Assembly: GCA_003326205.1 (NCBI GenBank)
Contig: LWTK01000032.1
Span: forward strand, 122,707-186,706
Origin: Nostoc sp. ATCC 43529
GTDB lineage: Bacteria > Cyanobacteriota > Cyanobacteriia > Cyanobacteriales > Nostocaceae
Direction of reading: 5' to 3'
DNA: 64,000 bases
The position numbers and the translations under genes are program-made. Positions 1 through 7,570 of the stretch are shown piece after piece. The notes under the pieces were generated by a model, which saw only the letters and a list, made by a program, of their open reading frames with translations, was not told the origin of the DNA and ran no database searches. Within the stretch, counting starts at the first letter, position 1. Each line of letters opens with the position of its first letter.

Positions 1-1
1 T

Positions 2-259
2 GACTTAAAAAGCCTAGCTGTTACTCACCGAGAATATCAAACTAGAGCAAATCCACCAATTTTGCATCGGAAAGAAACATTTGTTACCACCACATACCTG
101 CGTTACGAAGAATTTGCTAAACTCACCCAACAAGAAGAAGAATTAGGATTGCTCAAAGCCAAAAGCGATATCGGCACTCGTGAAGGTTGGGAAAAATGCC
201 TCGCCGCACACAAAGTAGAAATTAGAGGGCATGAGGTTTATCCAATTCAAGAAAGTTAA
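2..259 (+). CDS. C-terminal fragment, DNA phosphorothioation-associated methyltransferase-like
   Basis: An open frame runs in from the left edge without a stop and ends at the TAA at 257-259, so only about 85 C-terminal residues are visible. The stretch NPPILHRKETFV, followed by KLTQQEEELGLL and IGTREGWE, resembles what I remember of the C-terminus of the putative methyltransferases associated with DNA phosphorothioation (dnd) loci in cyanobacteria. The catalytic SAM-binding part lies outside the window. An internal TTG at 62 could be mistaken for a start, but the frame clearly continues upstream. The family call rests on recall of motif style only. Confidence 0.5.
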   Translation, partial: DLKSLAVTHREYQTRANPPILHRKETFVTTTYLRYEEFAKLTQQEEELGLLKAKSDIGTREGWEKCLAAHKVEIRGHEVYPIQES

Positions 260-507
260 GCGCTATAAAGGTATCCTGAATTTGGATTTAGACCAAGTAA
301 ATCTTGGTGAGTTGGTGTGTTTGCAGGAAACTAGAGACAACCTCTGCTAAGGATTAATACTCAATTAGTGCTGTTGCGATGGCGCAAATTCTTATAGGTA
401 TTAGTTTAGATGATACATTTTTTCTTTGTCTTGTTGTACTTTATCCAAACTCCAATTACCATAGCTGAGATTTGCTCAAAAGAGGCAAGAGGCAAAAAGT
501 TGAAAAC

Positions 508-1800
508 ATGAGGAAAATTGAATCGCTGTTGCAAGTTTTCGGTAGTCGCAAGATGGCGGCTTTGTTATTTTTGGGCTTTGCATCAGGTTTACCGTTATTG
601 TTAATCGGTAATACCTTGAAAGCTTGGATGACTGTGGAGAAGGTAGATTTAGCCGCTATAGGGTGGTTTAGCCTCGCCGGGTTGCCTTATTCCTTGAAGT
701 TTCTCTGGTCGCCGTTAATAGATAGGTTCACCCTGCCAGTTTTGGGACGGCGACGAGGTTGGTTAATTTTGACACAGGTTGGCTTGATTGTAGCGATCGC
801 CATCATGGCCTTTCAACAACCCAAACAAGCATTACAACTTTTAGCCATCAACGCCATAGTCATTGCTTTTATCAGTGCAACTCAAGATATCGCTGCTGAT
901 GCTTACCGCACCGATGTTTTGGAAAAACTAGAAATGGGTGCTGGTGCAGCGGTTTTTATCTTAGGTTATCGAATTGCTTTGTTAGTCGCAGGTGCTTTAG
1001 CTTTGATACTTGCTGATAAAATGCCTTGGTCATCAGTTTACTTATTGATGGCAGGAGTGATGTTAATTGGTATTTTTGCCACCTTGTTAGCACCAGAACC
1101 CAAGGAAATTAGTCCTCCCGCTTCCTTAGCTGATGCTGTCATCTTACCTTTTGGTGAATTTTTTCGGCGTCAAGGTATCTTATACGCTATTTTAATTCTT
1201 GTGTTCATTACCCTATATAAACTGGGAGATGCTTTATTGAGCAATATGACCACACCCTTTTTGCTGCAAACAGGTTTTACCAAAACCGATATTGGAGCAA
1301 TTCAAGTTGGTATGGGATTAATTGCAACGATTGTCGGCGCCCTAGCAGGTGGTTCAATTTTGAGCGCTATAGGCATCAATCGATCGCTTTGGGTTTTTGG
1401 TATTCTACAAGCAGTAAGTAATTTAGCTTACTTTTTCCTAGCATATATCGGTAAAAATTACCAAGCTATGGTACTTGCCATCAACATAGAACAATTTTGT
1501 GGTGGATTGGGGACAGCAGCCTTTGTTGCCTTTTTGATGAGTCTTTGTAACCAACGGTTTTCAGCAACTCAATATGCTTTGCTCTCCAGCTTAATGGCTG
1601 TCAGCCGCGATATTCTCTCAGCCCCTGGAGGTGCGATCGCTCAAAGTACAGGTTGGCCTATATTTTTCTTAATAACTATCGCCGCCGCTGTCCCCGGACT
1701 ACTTTTATTGCCAATATTTGCCCCTTGGAACCCTCAGCCAGCGGCAGTATCCAGACCAGGACTTGACGACGAAGAAGAGGATATATGGGGAATCAAGTAG
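508..1800 (+). CDS. AmpG-like MFS transporter
   Basis: A 430-residue integral membrane protein with about 12 hydrophobic segments. The first loop and helix read LGFASGLPLLLIGNTLKAWM, then SLKFLWSPLIDR and LGRRRGW, which is the AmpG (muropeptide/1,6-anhydro-sugar permease) branch of the major facilitator superfamily. It is likely an inner-membrane importer of cell-wall turnover products or a related solute; the substrate is not shown by sequence. A TTG at 472 would add 12 residues, but ATG 508 begins the conserved part and is preceded by purine-rich sequence. It overlaps the next gene by 16 nt, suggesting co-transcription. Confidence 0.8.
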   Translation: MRKIESLLQVFGSRKMAALLFLGFASGLPLLLIGNTLKAWMTVEKVDLAAIGWFSLAGLPYSLKFLWSPLIDRFTLPVLGRRRGWLILTQVGLIVAIAIMAFQQPKQALQLLAINAIVIAFISATQDIAADAYRTDVLEKLEMGAGAAVFILGYRIALLVAGALALILADKMPWSSVYLLMAGVMLIGIFATLLAPEPKEISPPASLADAVILPFGEFFRRQGILYAILILVFITLYKLGDALLSNMTTPFLLQTGFTKTDIGAIQVGMGLIATIVGALAGGSILSAIGINRSLWVFGILQAVSNLAYFFLAYIGKNYQAMVLAINIEQFCGGLGTAAFVAFLMSLCNQRFSATQYALLSSLMAVSRDILSAPGGAIAQSTGWPIFFLITIAAAVPGLLLLPIFAPWNPQPAAVSRPGLDDEEEDIWGIK

Positions 1801-2201
1801 TTATTGCTGTCGGCACATTCATCCTCTTGCTTACTGGTTTATTACTTGGGTATGTTCTCTCACAGTTAGTTCTAGGATATCTAGCGTTTAACCTCCTAAC
1901 TTTTTTTGGAACACTCAGCTTAATTTTAATTTTTGGTACGCTTTATTACGTTTTATTTTGGCAACTGCGGAGAGAACAGTCTCGGTCATCACCATCATCA
2001 CTAAATCGCCCAATACCAAACCAAGCAGAAGATGATGTATCTGATAGCTATCTCAAAAACAGGCTAATTGCTAGGTTATCTGGTGATACCGCCGCTGCCG
2101 AAAGGTTAATTGAACAGGCAAGAGAAACTTATCCTGGAATGCCGGAAAATTGGTATTGCGAGAGAGTACTTGATGACTTGGAGGGCGATCGGCAATCTTA
2201 G
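1785..2201 (+). CDS. Two-helix membrane protein of unknown function
   Basis: A 138-residue protein whose ATG overlaps the 3' end of the AmpG-like gene in another frame, indicating translational coupling. Residues about 5-60 form two strongly hydrophobic helices. A low-complexity Ser/Pro linker follows, then a soluble, charged C-terminal segment of about 45 residues (RLIARLSGDTAAAERLIEQA), probably a helical hairpin on the cytosolic side. I recall similar C-terminal segments in cyanobacterial hypothetical proteins but know no function. Confidence 0.65.
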   Translation: MGNQVVIAVGTFILLLTGLLLGYVLSQLVLGYLAFNLLTFFGTLSLILIFGTLYYVLFWQLRREQSRSSPSSLNRPIPNQAEDDVSDSYLKNRLIARLSGDTAAAERLIEQARETYPGMPENWYCERVLDDLEGDRQS

Positions 2202-2202
2202 T

Positions 2203-2300
2203 GGGGCATGGGGAGATAGGGAGATGGGGAGATGAGGAAGACGCTCTTACGCGGAGAATAACCAATGCCCAATGCCCAATGCCCCATTCCCCATTCCCAA
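2203..2300. repeat. STRR with opposed arms
   Basis: Purine-rich GGGGAGAT-type units (2203-2235) are followed by pyrimidine-rich CAATGCC/CATTCCC units (2264-2298). This is the first of many Nostocales-type short tandem repeat blocks in the window, between a stop codon and the next small gene. Confidence 0.8.
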
Positions 2301-2384
2301 AAACTCGCTAAAATAAACAAGAATACTTTACAAATCTTCAGCTACATTCTCATAAAAGTTTGTAGCTCTCCTTGCAATTAAAAT

Positions 2385-2573
2385 ATGGCTATTTTTCGTC
2401 AATACATCGCCCCACTCCTAGTTGTTTTAGTATTTGTCTTTGCCCTAGTGGCGGTCAGCGCCCGCATATTTTTACCTTCCGATATGGCAGCACCAGCACC
2501 AATTGAAGAGGTAGGGATAAGTTCTCAACCAACTCCCGCTGATTTATCACCAGCGCATAAGTCAGCTAGCTAA
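2385..2573 (+). CDS. Small single-pass membrane protein
   Basis: A 62-residue protein starting with MAIFRQYIAPLLVVLVFVFA. One hydrophobic helix (residues 8-30) precedes a short Pro/Ala/Ser-rich tail, probably outside the membrane or in the lumen. The ATG has no clear Shine-Dalgarno sequence. Codon use and the sharp helix-plus-tail layout suggest a real gene. It resembles small photosynthetic-membrane proteins in size, but I recognise no Psb or Psa subunit. Confidence 0.5.
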   Translation: MAIFRQYIAPLLVVLVFVFALVAVSARIFLPSDMAAPAPIEEVGISSQPTPADLSPAHKSAS

Positions 2574-2590
2574 ATTAATAAACTTTAGAA

Positions 2591-3130
2591 GTGTCTGAGC
2601 AATTACTACCTGGATATTTCATTCGCCGTGGCTCAACTCTAGACCGATCGCTGCTGCTAAAATTCATGCAGCGGACTTACCAGGATCTTTTTCCCGATCA
2701 AGATTTTTCCCACCTAGAACAAACAGTTAAGCAATACTTCTCCAGCGACACACCCTTGTGGTGGGTCGAGCAAGACGCGGAGAGTGGGAGACACGGAGAC
2801 GCGGAGAAATTAATCTCCGCGTCCCCTTGTCCCCCCGTCCCCGCGTCTTCTAACCCCATCGCTTGCCTCTGGGTGGGCAACGCCATAGACCAAGTACAGG
2901 GTAACCGTCATGCTCATATCTTTGTCCTGTATGTTGCGCCAGAACATCGGCGGCGAGGTATTGGTACAGCTTTGATGCAATATGTAGAAAATTGGGCGAT
3001 TCAAAGAGGCGATCGCCAAATTGGCTTACAAGTTTTTCAATCAAACAAACCCGCATTAAATCTTTACGACCGATTAGGTTATCAAACCCAATCCCTATGG
3101 ATGGTAAAATTCCTGAATGCACAAAAATAA
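2591..3130 (+). CDS. GNAT N-acetyltransferase with in-frame repeat insertion
   Basis: A 179-residue GCN5-related acetyltransferase with a GTG start, so it transfers acetyl from acetyl-CoA to an unidentified amine. The acetyl-CoA loop is APEHRRRGIGTALM (R/Q-x-x-G-x-G/A type), followed by GLQVFQSNKPALNLYDRLGY, the canonical motif B region. Residues about 61-87 (QDAESGRHGDAEKLISASP and onwards) are encoded by a GC-rich STRR of the same family seen in non-coding DNA. They fall in a loop between the early beta strands. The frame stays open through the insert, so the enzyme is probably still made; whether it is active is unknown. Confidence 0.8.
   Translation: MSEQLLPGYFIRRGSTLDRSLLLKFMQRTYQDLFPDQDFSHLEQTVKQYFSSDTPLWWVEQDAESGRHGDAEKLISASPCPPVPASSNPIACLWVGNAIDQVQGNRHAHIFVLYVAPEHRRRGIGTALMQYVENWAIQRGDRQIGLQVFQSNKPALNLYDRLGYQTQSLWMVKFLNAQK
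2772..2850. repeat. GACGCGGAGA-type inverted repeat inside the GNAT gene
   Basis: The block begins AGACGCGGAGAG and ends CCCGCGTCT. Its centre is a perfect inverted repeat GCGGAGA-AATTAA-TCTCCGC (2811-2830). The same unit appears in non-coding STRRs near 59860 and 61700. Here it is in frame within coding sequence. Confidence 0.8.
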
Positions 3131-3263
3131 ATTAGAGGATAGCGATAAAATACTTTAGTGTCTTTTGTGACGGTGGTTCTCGTTTGGATTAAACTCAACG
3201 AAGGACAACCGAAAGTGTACAATAACGCAACTGATATATATAAAGCTTTAAATTATTGGCGTA

Positions 3264-3285
3264 GGGGATTATTGTGTTAATCCCC
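3264..3285. promoter_or_regulatory. Hairpin in 5' leader of HEAT-repeat gene
   Basis: GGGGATTA-TTGTGT-TAATCCCC is a perfect 8-bp stem with a 6-nt loop, 21 nt before the ATG at 3307. It could be an RNA leader hairpin or an operator; no poly-T follows, so an intrinsic terminator is unlikely. Confidence 0.4.
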
Positions 3286-3306
3286 AAAACGGATTGAAAT
3301 GAAATT

Positions 3307-4065
3307 ATGTATGACGAAGACGATCTAAGCCTACTTGATGCAGAGGAGGAGCTAGAAAGCCCCTTAGATAAATTACAGCCGCTAACTACCTCCTCAGAAG
3401 TGCCCAAGCCCGATCCAGAATTAATGTTAGCCCTGCTAAACAATCCCCAGCCCCAGCAAAGAATGTTAGCGGCGCGTGCTTTTTGCGATCTGGAAGATGC
3501 TCGTGCTACTCCCCATTTGATTCGCTTGTTAAGTGATACCTGTCCCTTAGTGCGGGTGAGCGCAGCTTATGGCATCGGACGCAATCCTAGTTCTGAGGCA
3601 GTGACTCCGTTAATTGCTCAATTGAACCAGGACTGGAATGGCTATGTGCGTAAAGGCGTTGTTTGGGCTTTAGGAAACTGTCGCGATCGCCGTTCTTTAG
3701 CACCCCTAGCAGACGCCCTAAAAACTGACATTTCCGCAGTGCGTTTGTGGGCTGCTAGCGCCCTAGCACAAATGGCAGAAGTAAGTTATGAAGCAATTAT
3801 TGGGGCGATACCACCCTTGATAGGAGCCTTAGTCAATGACCCAGTAGCAGCTGTACGAAGTAACAGTGCTTGGGCAATTGGTCAACTGTGCCGCGAACTC
3901 CCTTCTAACGTAGTTTATGCTACAGCGATCGACGCTCTGATTCAAGCCTTTGCTGAAGACGAAGATTTGGGAGTACGGGAAGACGCCAGAGCCTCACTCT
4001 TGGGAGTTGGCGATCCGCGTGGCTTACAGTTGATTGAAACCCTAGAACAAGAAGGGTGGTTTTGA
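3307..4065 (+). CDS. HEAT-repeat (PBS lyase-type) protein
   Basis: A 252-residue protein with an acidic N-terminal 50 residues, then about five to six 30-residue HEAT-like repeats (MLAARAFCDLEDARATPHL, VRVSAAYGIGRNPSSEAV, VRKGVVWALGNCRDRRSL, VRLWAASALAQM, VRSNSAWAIGQL, VREDARASLLGVG). Such repeats occur in phycobilin lyases of the CpcE/F type and in general scaffold proteins. No phycobiliprotein genes are nearby, so a protein-protein interaction role is the safer reading. Confidence 0.75.
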   Translation: MYDEDDLSLLDAEEELESPLDKLQPLTTSSEVPKPDPELMLALLNNPQPQQRMLAARAFCDLEDARATPHLIRLLSDTCPLVRVSAAYGIGRNPSSEAVTPLIAQLNQDWNGYVRKGVVWALGNCRDRRSLAPLADALKTDISAVRLWAASALAQMAEVSYEAIIGAIPPLIGALVNDPVAAVRSNSAWAIGQLCRELPSNVVYATAIDALIQAFAEDEDLGVREDARASLLGVGDPRGLQLIETLEQEGWF

Positions 4066-4084
4066 ATTGGGTATTGGCCAAACA

Positions 4085-4201
4085 GGGCAAGCAGGGAGTT
4101 TGGGGTGGTGGGGTGATGGGGAGGTGAGGTTTAATTCTCTCCCCATCTCCCCATCTCCCCATCTCCCCTGCTTCCTGCTCCCATGCCCCATGCCCCATGC
4201 C
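4085..4201. repeat. STRR with purine arm and complementary pyrimidine arm
   Basis: GGGGTGATGGGGAGGTGAGG faces CTCCCCATC units repeated three times and then CCCCATGC units. The arms can fold into a long hairpin between the convergent HEAT and cupin genes, so it could also act as a bidirectional transcription terminator. Confidence 0.75.
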
Positions 4202-4612
4202 CTACTCATTTTCACTTACAGACTTGACCAAATTTAGTTCATAGGGGCGTTCTGTATCGTCCTCTCCTAAGTACTCGCCATTTTGAATTTCTAAAATAAC
4301 TAATGGAATATGACCGGGGTTTTCTACCTTATGGAGTGTTGCTGCGGGAACATAAGTTGACTGGTTGCGATTGAGTAGGATTTCTTGTTCCCCACAAGTG
4401 ACTTTAGCTACACCTGAGACTACAACCCAGTGTTCGTTACGATGATAATGGATTTGTGGTTTAATACCGTGTCTGGGTTTAATTTCAACCCGACTAATTC
4501 TATAAGTTTCTCCCTCTTCAATCACCTCGACATTACCCCAATATCGTGCACCTGAATGTGATGACACTTCATTAATATTATTAGACTGAGTATTATTTTC
4601 ATTCAGAGTCAT
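4202..4612 (-). CDS. Cupin, mannose-6-phosphate isomerase type II-like
   Basis: A 136-residue stand-alone cupin matching the C-terminal half of bifunctional GDP-mannose pyrophosphorylase/phosphomannose isomerase. RYWGNVEVIEEG and RISRVEIKPRHGIKPQIHYH give the metal-binding motif, followed by NEHWVVVSGVAKVTCG and TYVPAATLHKVENPG. Expected activity is Man-6-P/Fru-6-P interconversion feeding GDP-mannose synthesis; no pyrophosphorylase partner is adjacent. The N-terminal 20 residues are Asn/Ser-rich and not conserved in style. The stop abuts the repeat block. Confidence 0.75.
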   Translation of the reverse strand: MTLNENNTQSNNINEVSSHSGARYWGNVEVIEEGETYRISRVEIKPRHGIKPQIHYHRNEHWVVVSGVAKVTCGEQEILLNRNQSTYVPAATLHKVENPGHIPLVILEIQNGEYLGEDDTERPYELNLVKSVSENE

Positions 4613-4712
4613 AACTAATCTCTCAACTCAATGATTATTAATATTTGTCAATAATCTAGCCTAAAGGAAGTAAATCCGGATAAGAATTCCCAATAAAAAA
4701 AGAACTTAAGGC

Positions 4713-4772
4713 ATGGGGAGTGTGGGAGGAGAGGGAAGCATAAATTCTCTTTGTGCCCACACTCCCCATTTT
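4713..4772. repeat. Inverted STRR (GGGGAGTGTGGG / CCCACACTCCCC)
   Basis: GCATGGGGAGTGTGGGAGGA is answered by TGCCCACACTCCCCATT about 40 nt on, giving a hairpin of about 13 bp in the 263-nt gap between the cupin start and the sugar dehydrogenase stop. Confidence 0.7.
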
Positions 4773-4875
4773 CAAACTAGTACAGCACGGCGAAATAAAC
4801 CATCCATTCCAAATCAACGAAACGCTTACGTTGTATTAATTTTGAATTTTGAATTTTCAATTCCGCCTTGCGGTA

Positions 4876-6219
4876 CTAGCCTCCTGTATACTGAATCCTA
4901 TAAATCCGATTATTGGCTTCTTCTGTTACTAGTAAACTGCCGTCTGGTAAGACAAGTAAACCTACGGGTCGTCCCCAAGTACTTGGTACAGAGGGATTGA
5001 GCAAAAATCCGGTGAGAAAATCTTCGTAGTAGCCTTGCGGTTCTCCTTTTGCATCAAAAGGAACAAACACGACTTTGTAGCCAGTACCGCGATCGCGATT
5101 CCAAGAACCACGAAAAGCAGAAAAAGCACCGTTACGGTACTTTTGTGGAAATGTCTTACCATCATAAAACTGCAAACCCAATGCTGCTGAGTGTGCCTGA
5201 AACAGCACATCCGGTGTTTTGGTAAGGGCTGCTAAGTCAGGGCGTTTGCTTCGATCATTGGTTTTTTGACGCGGATCGAGGTTATTTGGCGTCAGGTAAG
5301 CATAAGGCCAGCCGTAGAATTCTCCTTGTCGGATGCGCGTCAAATAATCTGGCACCAAATCATCACCAATTCCATCCCGTTCGTTAACTGTAGTGTAAAG
5401 TTCCTTAGTTAGAGGATGAAAATCCAGACCAACAGGGTTACGTAAACCGGAAGCGAAGGTTTGCTGTTGGGAACCATCTAAATTCATCACCTGCACCGAA
5501 GCCCGTGGTAAAGGTTCTTCATCTACGTTGGTTCCCGAACCAATTGATACATATAATTTATTACCATCAGGAGAGACAACAACATTGCGTGTCCAATGAT
5601 TGTTATAACCTTCAGCAGGCAAGTCAGCAATTTTTTGCCCATTACCTGTAATTTTGTTTTCACCTTCAGTATAGGGAAAACGCAATAGAGCATCTGTGTT
5701 TCCCAGAAAGAAGGAATCACCAGTAAAGGCCATACCAAAGGGTCGATTGAGTCCGTTTTCCCTGGCTGCAAAGGTTTCTCGGATATCGGCTACCCCATCG
5801 CCGTTGCTGTCACGCAACAGACGAATACGATTTTGCCCGGTTTCAGTCACCAGTACATCACCACTAGGGGTTAAAGCCAGCCAGCGTGGGGCATTTAGAT
5901 CCTCTGCAAAGACATTAACTGTAAAACCTGGTGGTACGCGTAGTACTGGGTTTTGAGGAATGGGCACAACCTCAGGGCGCTTAGATACACTTTCTGTTGC
6001 GAAGGGTGCTGGTAAGTTCTTGAGATTAATTCGGATAGGTTTAGGTGAAAATACTTCAGTGCGAATGATATTTTTCGACTGTGTAGTATTTTGTGCCAGT
6101 TCGGTAGCAGGTACAGATGTTTGCGGTGGTGGATTATCTGAAGAGGCGCGAGTCTGATTACACGCTGCTACCAAAACGAGTAGAAAAACTGGCAGCAAGA
6201 AACGTGCAGGAGCTTTCAT
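4876..6219 (-). CDS. PQQ-type sugar dehydrogenase-like lipoprotein
   Basis: A 447-residue protein of the soluble glucose/sorbosone dehydrogenase beta-propeller family. The N-terminus (MKAPARFLLPVFLLVLVAAC) is a lipoprotein signal peptide with lipobox LVAAC. Propeller blades carry WLALTPSGDVLVTETGQNRI, LNRPFGMAF, NHWTRNVVVSPDGNKLYVSI, FASGLRNPVGLDFHP and WGRPVGLLVLPDGSLLVTEE. Family members oxidise sugars or polyols, often with pyrroloquinoline quinone. The cofactor cannot be confirmed here, and many cyanobacterial homologues are uncharacterised. A TTG at 6240 would add seven residues, but ATG 6219 gives the proper signal peptide. Confidence 0.8.
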   Translation of the reverse strand: MKAPARFLLPVFLLVLVAACNQTRASSDNPPPQTSVPATELAQNTTQSKNIIRTEVFSPKPIRINLKNLPAPFATESVSKRPEVVPIPQNPVLRVPPGFTVNVFAEDLNAPRWLALTPSGDVLVTETGQNRIRLLRDSNGDGVADIRETFAARENGLNRPFGMAFTGDSFFLGNTDALLRFPYTEGENKITGNGQKIADLPAEGYNNHWTRNVVVSPDGNKLYVSIGSGTNVDEEPLPRASVQVMNLDGSQQQTFASGLRNPVGLDFHPLTKELYTTVNERDGIGDDLVPDYLTRIRQGEFYGWPYAYLTPNNLDPRQKTNDRSKRPDLAALTKTPDVLFQAHSAALGLQFYDGKTFPQKYRNGAFSAFRGSWNRDRGTGYKVVFVPFDAKGEPQGYYEDFLTGFLLNPSVPSTWGRPVGLLVLPDGSLLVTEEANNRIYRIQYTGG

Positions 6220-6342
6220 GGCGGTAAACACTATACACAATTTTTATACTTTAAACTTGAAACTTAATAATTGTCGCCAGTCTAAAGTCCGATTTTTCTT
6301 AGCAGCTGGCTCTCAACAGTTAAAACTCGCAATGCGCCATGT

Positions 6343-7557
6343 TCATGCATATAAACATTTATTTGTCAATAAAAATTTTTCAAATTCGGCTGCTGGTAAT
6401 GGACGACTAAATAGAAAGCCTTGCATGGAATTACATTTGTGTTGCCGCAAAAAAGCTAGTTCGGCTTCGGCTTCTACACCTTCAGCAACTACATTGAGGT
6501 TGAGATTGTGAGCCATTTGAATTAGTGCCTTAGTAATGGCTGATTTTTGGAGGTCGTTGGCAACATTATGGATAAAGTAACGGTCAATTTTTAAAGTATT
6601 AATTGGTAAATTTTTCAGATAAATTAAAGAAGAGTAGCCTGTACCAAAATCATCGATCGCTATTTTCACACCTAGAGAACGCAATTTATTCATAGTGGCG
6701 ATCGCGCTATTCACATCTTGCATAATCATGCTTTCAGTGAGTTCTAATTCTAAGCAATCTGCTTGCAAATTATTGGTTTCTATAAAATTTATTATTTTAT
6801 GAATAAAATCTGGTTGATTAAATTCAATCACCGATAAATTCACAGCAATCTTCAATGAAGAAATTCCTGCATCATCTCGCCAGCTTTTAATTTGCTGGCA
6901 CACTCTTTTTAAGACCCATTTGCCAATCGGAACAATTAAACCTGTAGACTCAGCGATCGGAATAAATTCTGTCGGATAAATTATCCCCAATTCTGGGCTT
7001 TGCCAGCGCAACAAACTTTCAGCGGCTACTATCTTCCCAGAAGCAATATCCACTATTGGTTGATAATAAATCTCAAATTCTTGAAAATTATGTTGTTTAA
7101 TTGCCCGATGCAAGCTAATTTCTAACAACTGCATTTTTGGAGACAAGTTGTGAGTTGCATTCTGGGCAGATAAATATCTTTTTAAAGTAGCGTATTTTTC
7201 TAACCTATTCATGATAGCACTTAATAACTCAGACCGAGTGAATGGCTTAGTTATATAGTCATCTGCACCCAGATCCATACCTCGACGAAAGTCAGATTTG
7301 GCAGATTTGGCAGTGAGAAAAATGAAGGGAATTGTTGCCGTAGTTGGGTCTTGACGTAATGCTGTGAGCACGCCATAACCATCAATTTCTGGCATCATCA
7401 TATCGCATAAAATTAAATCAGGAACTTCGGAAATCGCCAAATCTAGCCCGATTCTGCCATTGGCGGCGGCAATAGTTTCAAAATCTTCAGCTTCTAATAA
7501 ATCTAATATGTTTTCCCGAACTGATTCTTCATCTTCAATTATTAAAATTTTGGGCAT
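6343..7557 (-). CDS. Response regulator with EAL (c-di-GMP phosphodiesterase) domain
   Basis: A 404-residue protein. Receiver domain 1-120 has the acidic pocket (E8, D9), phospho-acceptor D52 in LILCDMMMPEIDG and K104 in ITKPF. The EAL domain (about 155-400) keeps the NLS, ELTES, IAIDDFGTGYSS, LKID and AEGVE catalytic motifs; the signature itself reads ESL (E180-S-L) instead of EAL, with the metal-binding Glu kept. It probably hydrolyses c-di-GMP to pGpG under phosphorelay control. ATG 7557 is preceded by GAGG at good spacing; TTG 7569 would be a worse start. It lies 13 nt downstream of the histidine kinase gene, so the two form a likely cognate pair. Confidence 0.88.
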   Translation of the reverse strand: MPKILIIEDEESVRENILDLLEAEDFETIAAANGRIGLDLAISEVPDLILCDMMMPEIDGYGVLTALRQDPTTATIPFIFLTAKSAKSDFRRGMDLGADDYITKPFTRSELLSAIMNRLEKYATLKRYLSAQNATHNLSPKMQLLEISLHRAIKQHNFQEFEIYYQPIVDIASGKIVAAESLLRWQSPELGIIYPTEFIPIAESTGLIVPIGKWVLKRVCQQIKSWRDDAGISSLKIAVNLSVIEFNQPDFIHKIINFIETNNLQADCLELELTESMIMQDVNSAIATMNKLRSLGVKIAIDDFGTGYSSLIYLKNLPINTLKIDRYFIHNVANDLQKSAITKALIQMAHNLNLNVVAEGVEAEAELAFLRQHKCNSMQGFLFSRPLPAAEFEKFLLTNKCLYA

Positions 7558-7570
7558 AATTGACCTCAAA

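Noticed and set aside
3264..3300. CRISPR-repeat-like sequence (TTAATCCCC...GGATTGAAAT)
   Set aside because: It occurs once, with no second copy, spacer pattern or cas gene nearby; treated as a leader hairpin.
4713..5000. 95-codon plus-strand ORF over the sugar dehydrogenase end
   Set aside because: It begins in an STRR and continues antisense to a gene with clear propeller motifs.
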